Assembly: GCA_964371655.1 (NCBI GenBank)
Contig: CAYJOD010000010.1
Location: forward strand, 62,001 to 126,000
Direction: 5' to 3'
Length of the DNA stretch: 64,000 bases
From: CAZGSN01 sp964371655
GTDB lineage: Bacteria; Desulfobacterota; Binatia; HRBIN30
The position numbers and the translations under genes are program-made. How positions within the stretch are numbered: position 1 is the stretch's first letter; each line of letters starts with the position of its first letter. The notes beneath the pieces were generated by a model that did not search any database, was not told the DNA's origin, and saw nothing but the letters and a program-made list of their open reading frames with translations. This document shows positions 1-7,428 of the stretch, one piece after another.

Positions 1-197
1 TCGACGCCGCGGCCTTTGAGGAAGTCGACTTCATGCTGGGGGAAGTCATCGCCGACGGTCGCAACCATTTGCACCGGAGCGAAGAAGCTGGCCGCGATCG
101 AGAAGTACGTGGCGGCCCCACCCAGGGTGCGATCCACCTTACCGTGCGGCGTCTCCAGGGAATCGATGAATACGGAACCAACGACCAGAATGCTCAT
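1..197 (-). CDS. PfkB-family carbohydrate kinase, N-terminal part
   Basis: Only the first 65 residues are in the window; the gene continues beyond the left edge. The N-terminus has the PfkB/ribokinase layout: a first beta strand leading to FIDS (residues 10-13), the glycine pair and small residues of GGAATYFS (26-33), and VGDD (48-51). This family phosphorylates sugars or nucleosides with ATP. The start lies 13 bp downstream of the mtnP stop, so the two are probably co-transcribed. A role in nucleoside or thio-sugar salvage would fit, but the substrate cannot be read from this fragment. Confidence 0.8.
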   Translation of the reverse strand, partial: MSILVVGSVFIDSLETPHGKVDRTLGGAATYFSIAASFFAPVQMVATVGDDFPQHEVDFLKGRGV

Positions 198-210
198 ACT
201 GTCCACCGTC

Positions 211-1065
211 CTAGAGATATTTTCCGATGAGGAGATCGAGATCGCGCTTCGCCGCTTCCGGGATCATGCTGCGCTCGGTGATGATCGCATGCTCGAGAGC
301 TGTGGCGCAGGCACACGAACGCGTCTCGGGAAGCTGTGCGACCGTCGCGGCGATGACCCGCTGCGCCTTGAGCACGTTGTCGGTGAGGATCTTCAGAATG
401 TCGCCGATCACAACGTCCGCCTCAGTCTCGTGCCAGCAGTCGTAGTCGGTTGCCAGCGCCAGGGTGGCGAAGCAGATCTCCGCCTCGCGCGCTAGCTTCG
501 CCTCCTGCAGGTTGGTCATGCCGATGATGTCCGCACCCCATTGGCGATACAGGTGCGACTCGGCGCGCGTCGAGAACTGCGGCCCTTCCATGCAGATGTA
601 GGTGCCACGTGGATGCACGGTGGCACCCGTCGCCTGCGCCGCCGCGGTCAAGGCCTTGCCGAGGACGGAGCAAAACGGATCGGCGAAGGCGACGTGGGCG
701 ACCACACCGTTGCCGAAAAAGGTGCTCGGGCGTCGAAACGTACGATCGATGAGCTGGTCGGGCACGACCAGATGGCCAGGCTCGATCTGCTCGCGCAGGC
801 TGCCGACGGCGCCGACGCCGATGATCCAGTCGGCCCCGAGCTTCTTCATGCCGTAGATGTTGGCGCGATAGTTCAGCTCGCTCGGCAGCAGACAGTGGCC
901 GCGTCCGTGACGCGGCAGGAAGATGAGCCGCACTCCGCCGAGCTCGCCGCAAACGTATTCGTCCGACGGCTGGCCGAACGGCGTCGCCAACCGCCGTCGC
1001 TCCACCTGATGCAAGCCAGGCATGTCGTACAAACCGCTGCCGCCAATGACTCCGATCGTCTTCAC
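211..1065 (-). CDS. mtnP: S-methyl-5'-thioadenosine phosphorylase
   Basis: The enzyme cleaves methylthioadenosine with phosphate to adenine and methylthioribose-1-phosphate, the entry to methionine salvage. Visible family motifs are GGSGLYD (residues 8-14), the phosphate-binding PRHGRGH (51-57), NYRAN (65-69), GAVGSL (85-90) and MEGPQFSTRAES near residue 165. The length of 284 residues is normal. I chose the GTG at 1065, since AAAGGG lies 5 bp ahead of it; a GTG two codons earlier has no usable spacing. Bacterial homologues can also act on inosine or guanosine derivatives, which sequence reading alone cannot exclude. Confidence 0.9.
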   Translation of the reverse strand: MKTIGVIGGSGLYDMPGLHQVERRRLATPFGQPSDEYVCGELGGVRLIFLPRHGRGHCLLPSELNYRANIYGMKKLGADWIIGVGAVGSLREQIEPGHLVVPDQLIDRTFRRPSTFFGNGVVAHVAFADPFCSVLGKALTAAAQATGATVHPRGTYICMEGPQFSTRAESHLYRQWGADIIGMTNLQEAKLAREAEICFATLALATDYDCWHETEADVVIGDILKILTDNVLKAQRVIAATVAQLPETRSCACATALEHAIITERSMIPEAAKRDLDLLIGKYL

Positions 1066-1080
1066 GCTCACCCTTTCTTA

Positions 1081-1116
1081 TCGGACCGATCGGTCGGATC
1101 GGACCGATCAGTCGGA
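1081..1116. repeat. 18-bp tandem repeat, two units
   Basis: Two adjacent 18-bp units (1081-1098 and 1099-1116) differ at one position and each contains the self-complementary core TCGGACCGATC. The repeat fills the spacer between the lipid kinase gene and mtnP, just upstream of the mtnP ribosome binding site. It could form a hairpin in the transcript, or it could be a simple slippage repeat. Confidence 0.7.
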
Positions 1117-1129
1117 TCTGTTGCAATCC

Positions 1130-2056
1130 CTAGCGCAGAATCGTCAGGCGCGGGCCGCTGACGAGATCCAGCTGCCGCACCGCCCCGAGAACATCGCCGT
1201 CGATCATGTAATGAGTCGGCTTCGGAAACTCAATGCGCACCGCCTGCGCGAGGCTGTCGTGGACCGTGGGCAGGTCGAGCGGCCGGCCGCGACGCAGCCT
1301 TGGAATACGACGCACCGCCTGCAGCGGGCGTATATCGGCGGCGATGAGGTGAAAGAATCCGGGGCGTTCCGAGCCGCGATAGGTCACTCGGATTCCCAGC
1401 CCTATCTCGTCGATGCTGCTCGCATACAGGAAGTTGAAGTAGCGTTGGGCAAGGCTCTCACCATCGCAGTTGATGTCGGCGTCGATCCCATGCAGAAGCT
1501 GCTTGGCAAACTCGCCGCCCATGAGCCCCGACAAGGCGGCACGACCGAAGACCGACGCGGCGGCCACCGGCCCGCGTCCGCTGCCATCGTAGTAGGCTTG
1601 CAGAAAGTTGACGACGGCGCCGGCCCCGGTCATGAACCCGAACTGATCGCCGTTCACGCAGATGAGCTGGCGATCGGTCGTATCGAGGGTTCGGCCGGCC
1701 TGGTGGTCAGCGACGATCTGCGCCAGCACCTTCTCGGGGCTACCGCTCCGGCATCCGACCGAGCGCGCAATCGTATTCATCGAACCGGCGCGCAGCGGCA
1801 GAAAACGCGGCAGGCGCTCTGGACCGTAGGTACGCACGGCGCTCGATAGGGTTCGAAAGAAGCTACCATCGCCGCCGCACACGGCGAGCACGTCGACTCC
1901 GCTCCTTTCGAACTGGCGCACGACGGTATCGAGCTCGCTCAACGACGGCGGCTCAACCGCGATACCCGCCTTGCCGACGATCGCTTCGAGCCGCCGCAGG
2001 CGCTGGCGCTGACGACGGTTCCGCCCGGCGTGCGGATTGACGACGACTCCGATCAC
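1130..2056 (-). CDS. Diacylglycerol kinase family lipid kinase
   Basis: The 308-residue protein belongs to the DagK/YegS/LCB5 lipid kinase family. The N-terminus VVVNPHAGRNRR (residues 4-15) matches the family opening, the nucleotide-binding GGDGS follows near residue 60 (family usually GGDGT), and GSMNTIARS (near 91) replaces the common GTxNDFAR. The C-terminal half is the beta-rich lipid-binding domain. The start is GTG at 2056. The substrate, whether diacylglycerol, a sphingoid base or another lipid, cannot be told from sequence alone. Confidence 0.8.
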   Translation of the reverse strand: MIGVVVNPHAGRNRRQRQRLRRLEAIVGKAGIAVEPPSLSELDTVVRQFERSGVDVLAVCGGDGSFFRTLSSAVRTYGPERLPRFLPLRAGSMNTIARSVGCRSGSPEKVLAQIVADHQAGRTLDTTDRQLICVNGDQFGFMTGAGAVVNFLQAYYDGSGRGPVAAASVFGRAALSGLMGGEFAKQLLHGIDADINCDGESLAQRYFNFLYASSIDEIGLGIRVTYRGSERPGFFHLIAADIRPLQAVRRIPRLRRGRPLDLPTVHDSLAQAVRIEFPKPTHYMIDGDVLGAVRQLDLVSGPRLTILR

Positions 2057-2340
2057 CGTGGTTCAGCTAGCGACGAACGCGGCGCTGGGCAATCGCCCGC
2101 GCGAAGGAAACCAAGGCACTGCGTCGGTCAGAACGATTCGGCCGGCGAAAGCGATCCCAAGCCGGTTCATTGATGAACCGCCGCGTGCCTCGATACGCCG
2201 CTGGAAAGACGCGGCTACTCGGCACGAGCGGGAAACAGGGCGTGGCCGAGAAATATCCGTTCGTCCCGAGTAGGAGCCCTCCTGAGTAGCGAAGCGTATC
2301 GAAGGGTTTTCCGGGCTCTGTATCGAGGGACAGGCGCGGC
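2057..2340. repeat. Spacer with an inverted-repeat remnant
   Basis: I see no gene in this 284-bp spacer. Around 2252-2310 there is a CGTTCGTCCCGAGTAGGAG...CTGAGTAGCGAAGCGTATCG block. It resembles a widespread bacterial intergenic palindrome whose translations recur as spurious ORFs. The rest is unremarkable. Confidence 0.4.
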
Positions 2341-3411
2341 TCATGAATCTCTCAGGCCAAGCTCTTTGGGGGTACGGTTCGCCAGCGCCAGCTGGCCGCA
2401 CGCGGCTTGGATGTCGCGGCCGCGGCTGCGCCGGATCGTGGCGCCGAGGTCGGCGGCGAGCAGCACTTTGCGAAACTGCATGACTGCATCTTCCGGCGTG
2501 CGCTCGAAGCCGGCGTCGGGGAATGGATTGAACGGGATGAGATTCACCTTGGCGCGAATGCCGTGCAGGAGACGGATCAGGCGGGTTGCGTCTTGCGGGG
2601 TGTCGTTGACACCGGCGAGAAGGACGTACTCGAAGGTGATGCGCTGGCGTTCACGGATCGGCAGCTGGCGGCACATGTCGAGCAGCTCCGCCAACGGATA
2701 GCGGCGGTTGATCGGCATCAGCTCGTCGCGCTGGGCGTCGCTGGTTGCGGTCAGCGACACCGCGAGGTGCACGTCCGTCTCCGTCATCAGCCGCTGCATC
2801 TGCGGGACGAGTCCGACGGTGGACACCGTCAGCCGGCGTCCCGACAAGCCCACACCCCAAGGCGCGCTCAGCATCTCGATGGCTTGCACGAGGTTGTCGT
2901 AGTTTGCCAACGGCTCCCCCATGCCCATGAAGACAATGTTAGAAATGCGCTCGTCGCCGTGCAGCTGAGCCTGCGCCGCGAGCACCTGCGCGACGATTTC
3001 ACTGGCCGAAAGATTGCGGATCAGACCGAGCCGCGCCGTGGCGCAGAAGGCGCAGCCCATTCCGCAACCGGCTTGCGACGAGATGCACAGGGTCAAGCGC
3101 GGCGGCTCGGGAATCAGGACCGCCTCGATCGCCGCCGTCGGGTCGAGGTTGAACAGCAGCTTGCGCGTGCCGTCCTTCGAACGCGAGACGACCGCCGGGC
3201 TGAGATGGGGAATGGAAAAGTGTTGCGCCAACTCTTCGCGCAGCGCCTGGGGAAGGTCGCTCATGGCCGCGAAGCTCGACACGCGCCGGTGATAGACCCA
3301 GGAAAGAACCTGGCCGGCGCGATAGGAAGGGATGGCGCGCGCTGCCAGCCAAGGCCGCAGGGCGCGCGGGGTCAACGGGAGGGGGCTTGGGGTCAGCCCC
3401 TCCTCATCCAA
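2341..3411 (-). CDS. rlmN: Dual-specificity rRNA/tRNA adenine C2-methyltransferase RlmN
   Basis: This radical-SAM enzyme methylates C2 of adenosine 2503 in 23S rRNA, and in many bacteria A37 of tRNAs. The [4Fe-4S] motif CxxxCxxC is visible as GCGMGCAFC (Cys 116, 120 and 123 from the chosen start), followed by GMGEPLANYDN, the VSTVG and SLTA segments and a C-terminal QAACGQL bearing the resolving cysteine. The start is uncertain. An upstream ATG at 3516 would overlap ndk by 113 bp, so I chose TTG at 3411, which overlaps ndk by 8 bp and gives 356 residues. A TTG at 3375 is also possible. Confidence 0.92.
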   Translation of the reverse strand: MDEEGLTPSPLPLTPRALRPWLAARAIPSYRAGQVLSWVYHRRVSSFAAMSDLPQALREELAQHFSIPHLSPAVVSRSKDGTRKLLFNLDPTAAIEAVLIPEPPRLTLCISSQAGCGMGCAFCATARLGLIRNLSASEIVAQVLAAQAQLHGDERISNIVFMGMGEPLANYDNLVQAIEMLSAPWGVGLSGRRLTVSTVGLVPQMQRLMTETDVHLAVSLTATSDAQRDELMPINRRYPLAELLDMCRQLPIRERQRITFEYVLLAGVNDTPQDATRLIRLLHGIRAKVNLIPFNPFPDAGFERTPEDAVMQFRKVLLAADLGATIRRSRGRDIQAACGQLALANRTPKELGLRDS

Positions 3412-3823
3412 CGATATCGGAGCCGCTGAAGAAGAAACCGATCTCCCACTGAGCGGTGTCGGGTGCGTCGGAGCCGTGGCAAGCGTTCTTCTCGACGTCG
3501 GTTCCAAAATCGCCACGAATCGTTCCCTTCGGAGCCTTCTTCGAATCAGTCGGCCCCATCAGCTCACGGTTCTTAGCGATCGCATTGCTGCCTTCCAACA
3601 CGGAAACCAGGATCGGCCCCGACGACATGAACTTGATCAGGTCCTGATAGAAGGGCCGCTCTTTGTGCACGATGTAGAAGCGTGCCGCGGTCTCCGGCGA
3701 CAAGTGCATCATTCTCGCCGCGGCGATCTTGAGCCCGGCGGCTTCAAAGCGGCGCAGGATCTCGCCGATTGCATTTTTCGCGACGGCGTCGGGTTTGACG
3801 ATCGAGAGCGTACGTTCAGCCAT
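3404..3823 (-). CDS. ndk: Nucleoside diphosphate kinase
   Basis: This enzyme moves the gamma phosphate of ATP to nucleoside diphosphates through a phosphohistidine. The opening RTLSIVKPDAV (residues 4-14) and the active-site NACHGSD with His116 are intact, and 139 residues is the normal length. It lies between sucD and rlmN, with the rlmN start overlapping its stop, so the three genes probably share an mRNA. In some bacteria Ndk associates with succinyl-CoA synthetase, which agrees with this adjacency. Confidence 0.96.
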   Translation of the reverse strand: MAERTLSIVKPDAVAKNAIGEILRRFEAAGLKIAAARMMHLSPETAARFYIVHKERPFYQDLIKFMSSGPILVSVLEGSNAIAKNRELMGPTDSKKAPKGTIRGDFGTDVEKNACHGSDAPDTAQWEIGFFFSGSDIVG

Positions 3824-3839
3824 TGCCTATTCCTCCACC

Positions 3840-3922
3840 TTGCCTGGGACTCGGGACTGGGGGCTCGGGACTCGGGAAACGACGTGGACCCCCAAGCCCC
3901 CAGCCACAAGCTCCTAGCCCCG
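3840..3922. repeat. Low-complexity GGGACTCGGGACT inverted repeat
   Basis: The 90-bp spacer between sucD and ndk holds direct copies of GGGACTCGGGAC/T (3846-3880), followed by an imperfect complementary stretch rich in CCCCCAAGCCCCC and AGCCCC. It belongs to the palindromic filler seen in most other spacers of this window. Confidence 0.5.
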
Positions 3923-4795
3923 GCTTCCCTTCAACGCGGCAAGCATCGTCGTACCGAGCTCGGCCGGGCTCTGCGCCAAGCGGATACCCGCCGCCGTCAG
4001 CGCCTTCATCTTGTCGCTCGCGGTCCCACGGCCGCCCGAAATAATCGCGCCGGCGTGCCCCATGCGCTTGCCCGGTGGGGCGGTCTGTCCGGCAATAAAG
4101 GCGATAACCGGCTTGGTCATATGCGCCTTCACGAACGCCGCCGCCTCCTCCTCGGAGGAGCCGCCGATCTCGCCGATCATGATCACGCCTTCGGTGCGCG
4201 GATCATCCTGGAACAGACGCAGCACGTCGGTGAAGGTCGTGCCGATGATCGGATCACCGCCGATTCCGATACAGGTCGACTGTCCGTAGCCGAGCTGGGT
4301 CACCTGATGCACCGCTTCGTAGGTCAGGGTGCCGCTGCGCGATACGATACCGATCGTGCCGGGCTTGTGGATGTACCCGGGCATGATGCCGATCTTGCAC
4401 TCTCCGGGCGTGATCACGCCAGGACAGTTGGGCCCCACCAGGCGCGTCTTGCGACCGTCGAGGTACCGCTTCACACGCACCATGTCGAGCGTCGGGATGC
4501 CCTCGGTGATGCAGATCGCCAGATCGAGCTCGGCGTCGGCCGCCTCCATGATCGCATCGGCGGCAAAGGGTGGCGGCACGTAGATGACCGACGTGTTCGC
4601 AGCGGTCGCCGCTTTTGCCTGCGCCACTGTGTCGAAGATTGGAATACCTTCGAAGTCGGTACCACCTTTGCCGGGCGTCACACCGGCGACCATCTGGGTT
4701 CCGTAGTCACGGCACGCACGGGTATGGAACTGGCCGGTCGAGCCGGTGATCCCTTGCGTGACAACCTTCGTGTTTTTATCGACGAGAATGCTCAC
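3914..4795 (-). CDS. sucD: Succinyl-CoA synthetase alpha subunit
   Basis: This is the CoA-binding alpha subunit that carries the phosphohistidine of the TCA-cycle enzyme. Visible are the CoA-binding GITGSTGQFHT near the N-terminus, VGPNCPGVITPGECKIGIMPG, and the C-terminal catalytic RMGHAGAIISGG with the active histidine. I chose the GTG at 4795 (VSILVDKNTKVV), which has GAGGT 7 bp upstream and gives 293 residues, rather than a TTG at 4822. The beta subunit gene sucC, usually directly upstream, is absent. The neighbour there is a sugar-nucleotide epimerase ending 48 bp away. Confidence 0.95.
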   Translation of the reverse strand: MSILVDKNTKVVTQGITGSTGQFHTRACRDYGTQMVAGVTPGKGGTDFEGIPIFDTVAQAKAATAANTSVIYVPPPFAADAIMEAADAELDLAICITEGIPTLDMVRVKRYLDGRKTRLVGPNCPGVITPGECKIGIMPGYIHKPGTIGIVSRSGTLTYEAVHQVTQLGYGQSTCIGIGGDPIIGTTFTDVLRLFQDDPRTEGVIMIGEIGGSSEEEAAAFVKAHMTKPVIAFIAGQTAPPGKRMGHAGAIISGGRGTASDKMKALTAAGIRLAQSPAELGTTMLAALKGSRG

Positions 4796-4843
4796 GTTCT
4801 TTACCTCAGCGGTGGGCGTCAATAACGGCGACGTCTTGCGAAG

Positions 4844-5782
4844 TCAATTTGCCGCCGCGGCGCGCACCCACTCTACTGTGCGCCGCATACCTTCCTCGAA
4901 ACCAACGGTAGGCTTGTACGCGAGCAGGCGCTCCGCCTTCTCGATCGAAGCCTGGGTGTGGCGCACATCGCCGGCACGCGCCGGTGTGTGCTGGATGTTC
5001 GCCTTCATCCCGGCAATCTTCTCGATCGTCTGCGCGATCTCCAACACCGAATGGCGACTGTTGCAGGCGATGTTGAAGACTTCCCCACCGACGCCAGGGG
5101 TCGTGCACGACAGCAGATTGGCCTGCACGACGTTGTCGATGTAGGTGAAATCGCGCGACTGCTCACCGTCACCGTGAATGATGACCGGCTCGCCGCGCAG
5201 AATGGCGCGGATGAACAAGGGGACCACGGCCGCGTATTGCGAATTCGGGCTCTGCCGCGGCCCGAAGACGTTGAAGTAACGCAGGCTCACCGTCTCCAAG
5301 CCATACAGTCGCGAAAACACGCGGCAGTAGAGCTCCGCGGCAAGCTTTGAGACCGCGTACGGCGAAATCGGTGCCGCGACCTGATCCTCGACTTTGGGCA
5401 GAGCCGGCGAATCGCCGTAGGCGGACGAAGACGATGCGTACACGACGCGACGCACCGTTTTGGCGTCGCGCGCCGCAACCAACAGCTGCAGGGTGCCGTG
5501 GGTATTGACCGCGTCGGTGCTCGTCGGATCGTCGACCGAACGCGGCACCGAGCGCAACGCCGCTTGATGGATGATGTAGTGGACGCCGTGGACGGCGCGC
5601 CGCACGGCACTCACATCGCGCAGATCGCCCTGAATGAAATCGACCTTGTCGCGTCCGGCGCCCAGATTCGCCAGATCGCCGCTCGACAAGTCATCGAAGA
5701 CGCGAACGTACTCGCCGCGCGCCAACAGCGCTTCGACAATGTTCGATCCAATGAACCCTGCTCCACCTGTGACTAGATACAT
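4844..5782 (-). CDS. NAD-dependent epimerase/dehydratase (UDP-hexose 4-epimerase-like)
   Basis: This is an extended short-chain dehydrogenase of 312 residues. The NAD-binding GGAGFIG is at residues 6-12, SSSAYG lies near 119-123, and the catalytic pair is Tyr142 and Lys146 in PYAVSK. RYFNVFGPRQ and the HGDGEQSRDFTYIDNVV block place it with UDP-glucose or UDP-GlcNAc 4-epimerases of the WbpP/Gne type. I chose ATG at 5782, which has GGAG 5 bp upstream; the frame is open further upstream only through the neighbouring gene. It is the last surface-polysaccharide gene before sucD. Confidence 0.85.
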   Translation of the reverse strand: MYLVTGGAGFIGSNIVEALLARGEYVRVFDDLSSGDLANLGAGRDKVDFIQGDLRDVSAVRRAVHGVHYIIHQAALRSVPRSVDDPTSTDAVNTHGTLQLLVAARDAKTVRRVVYASSSSAYGDSPALPKVEDQVAAPISPYAVSKLAAELYCRVFSRLYGLETVSLRYFNVFGPRQSPNSQYAAVVPLFIRAILRGEPVIIHGDGEQSRDFTYIDNVVQANLLSCTTPGVGGEVFNIACNSRHSVLEIAQTIEKIAGMKANIQHTPARAGDVRHTQASIEKAERLLAYKPTVGFEEGMRRTVEWVRAAAAN

Positions 5783-5795
5783 GCGAACTCCAATC

Positions 5796-6128
5796 TCATC
5801 CTTTCGCCAGTCGCTTCGGCGCCACGCCGCCATCATTGCCGGTGGTCATCGCCGGGGCACGACTTCGAGGCATCGCCGCTCGCAACGCGTCGCCCACCAA
5901 GGCTTCCAAAGCGCTGACGCGGGCTTCAAGGTCGTTGACGTATCTGTGATCGCGCTCCCGGCTGAGAGCCGCTCGGCCACCATCCAAGAATGCATTGCGA
6001 ATCTTGTACGCAGTGGTGTGGCTGACCCGGTAGTGCGATCGGATCTCGTCCAGGCTCCGCTCGCGCTTTAGAAGCTCAAGCGCTAAAGCGATCTTCTCTT
6101 CGGGAGTCAACTTCTCTCTCATTCTCAT
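5796..6128 (-). CDS. Helix-turn-helix protein, transposase-orfA-like
   Basis: The protein has 110 residues. The N-terminal 60 form a probable helix-turn-helix (KLTPEEKIALALELL...SLDEIRSHYRVSHTTAYKIRNAFL), like the DNA-binding domain of IS3-type OrfA or other transposase-derived regulators. After it comes a short heptad-like helix (LEARVSALEALV) and a basic, disordered tail. The start ATG at 6128 follows a GGGGGA stretch. No partner OrfB, terminal repeats or target duplication are visible, so it is either a solitary regulator or a relic. It ends 13 bp before the epimerase gene. Confidence 0.6.
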   Translation of the reverse strand: MRMREKLTPEEKIALALELLKRERSLDEIRSHYRVSHTTAYKIRNAFLDGGRAALSRERDHRYVNDLEARVSALEALVGDALRAAMPRSRAPAMTTGNDGGVAPKRLAKG

Positions 6129-6199
6129 GGTGTTTCCCCCAAACGCTAGGTTGGCCGGGCCTTCGGCGGACGCCGGATCATTCGCGATGAAGATTCATG

Positions 6200-6272
6200 G
6201 GCTTCAGACTTCGGGCTGCTGGCTTCGGGCGCAATGGAAATCTAGAAGCCTGAAGTCTGGGGCCTGAAGCCG
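6200..6272. repeat. Inverted repeat GGCTTCAGACTTC / GAAGTCTGGGGCC
   Basis: Arms near 6200-6216 (GGCTTCAGACTTCGGGC) and 6247-6271 (GCCTGAAGTCTGGGGCC) pair imperfectly around a short loop. The element occupies the 190-bp spacer between the helix-turn-helix gene and the glycosyltransferase. A related text occurs at 25067-25134. Confidence 0.6.
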
Positions 6273-6319
6273 AGTTTCACGCTAGCTTCGGTTCCCGACG
6301 AACCGTCCTCTCTCTTCCC

Positions 6320-7330
6320 TCATTCGCGCGACGCAACGACAGGGCGGACATCCGTCGGCGCCAAACCCGGCGGCTGCGGCTCGGGCTGCCGCCAGTGACG
6401 CGCAAAGCGTAGCGCCCCGACGAGAAAGCCCGCACCCCAGCTCAGGTGCATGGTGGCGAAGGCACGCACCAAGACCGGGAAGTGTCGCCAACCGTGAGCG
6501 CGCGCGACACTGGCCGCGGCAAGGCTGACCGCGGCGGCATAGGCCCCCACCGCCAACACGAACAGGGCCGCCACCACCGGGCTGAACCAGGCTCCGAAAG
6601 CAGTGAGCGCCAACGCCGCGACGAACGCCGGTGGCACAAACTGTCGCACGCTCATCTGCCGCGGGTGCTTCTGCAGAACTCGGATCTTCCAAAGGCCGTA
6701 CTGGTAGAACTGACGGCGCAGCGAGGTCCAGCTCTGCCGATTCTGATAGCGTGAGCGCATTCGCGTCGTGATGAAGATGCGACCACCGGCCTTCCGCAAA
6801 CGATAGTTGAGCTCGTCGTCCTGATTGCGCACCAGCTCCTCATCGAAGAGACCGATGCGCTCGAAGGCGCGGCGCGGCCACATGCCCATGTAAACCGTGT
6901 CGACCTCGCGATCTCCGGTGGCGAAATGAAAGTACGCGCCGATACCGAAGCGCGAGCCCATAGCCAGGGCGATCGCATCGCCGATCGGCCCGCCGCCGAC
7001 ACACTGCATGGGCCCGCCGACGTTGTCCGCGCCGGTGCGCCGCAAGGTCTCGACGCCCACGCTCAGATAGTCCGGGGCCAGCAGCGTGTGCGCGTCAACG
7101 CGCGCGATGATCTCGCCGCGCGCGGCGCGGATGCCGATATTCATCGAGCTCGGCACGATACGCGCCCGGTTGGGCAGGACCCGGATGCGATCCCCATAGC
7201 CGCGCAGCACCTCCGCCGAGTTATCATCGGAGTCTCCGTCGACGACGATGACTTCCATGCACTCGCGCGGGTAGTCCTGAGCCAGGATCGAATCCAAGCA
7301 GGCGCAGATGTGCGCCGCTTCGTTACGCAC
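6320..7330 (-). CDS. Family 2 glycosyltransferase with C-terminal membrane segments
   Basis: The GT-A domain shows RNEAAHICACLDSILAQDYP, VIVVDGDSDDNS, a DxD-like RVDAHT and NQDDELNYRLRKAGG. The last 120 residues carry hydrophobic segments (roughly 235-300) and a basic tail, so catalysis is probably cytoplasmic at the membrane. The start is odd: the first beta strand (YGVVTVRNEA) begins upstream of the only usable codon, GTG at 7330, and no ATG, GTG or TTG occurs before the in-frame TAG at 7373-7375, which is the stop of the neighbouring glycosyltransferase. A CTG start, readthrough, or loss of the original start are all possible. Confidence 0.85.
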   Translation of the reverse strand: MRNEAAHICACLDSILAQDYPRECMEVIVVDGDSDDNSAEVLRGYGDRIRVLPNRARIVPSSMNIGIRAARGEIIARVDAHTLLAPDYLSVGVETLRRTGADNVGGPMQCVGGGPIGDAIALAMGSRFGIGAYFHFATGDREVDTVYMGMWPRRAFERIGLFDEELVRNQDDELNYRLRKAGGRIFITTRMRSRYQNRQSWTSLRRQFYQYGLWKIRVLQKHPRQMSVRQFVPPAFVAALALTAFGAWFSPVVAALFVLAVGAYAAAVSLAAASVARAHGWRHFPVLVRAFATMHLSWGAGFLVGALRFARHWRQPEPQPPGLAPTDVRPVVASRE

Positions 7331-7372
7331 GGTAACGACGCCGTAGTTGGGGGCCAGCGGCGCCAGGGGGTT

Positions 7373-7428
7373 CTATGGTGCGGGGGTCCGGGGGTGGTGG
7401 GGTTCTGGGGTTCTAAGGTTCGGGGTGA
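7373..7428. repeat. Low-complexity GGGGTTCT repeat at a gene junction
   Basis: The stretch repeats GGGGTTCT and GGGGGTCCGG motifs. It covers the last codons of the GT4 gene and its stop. It looks like spacer filler read as protein. Confidence 0.5.

Noticed and set aside
5796..6128. A complete insertion sequence around the helix-turn-helix gene
   Set aside because: No second transposase frame, terminal inverted repeats or target duplication are visible around it.
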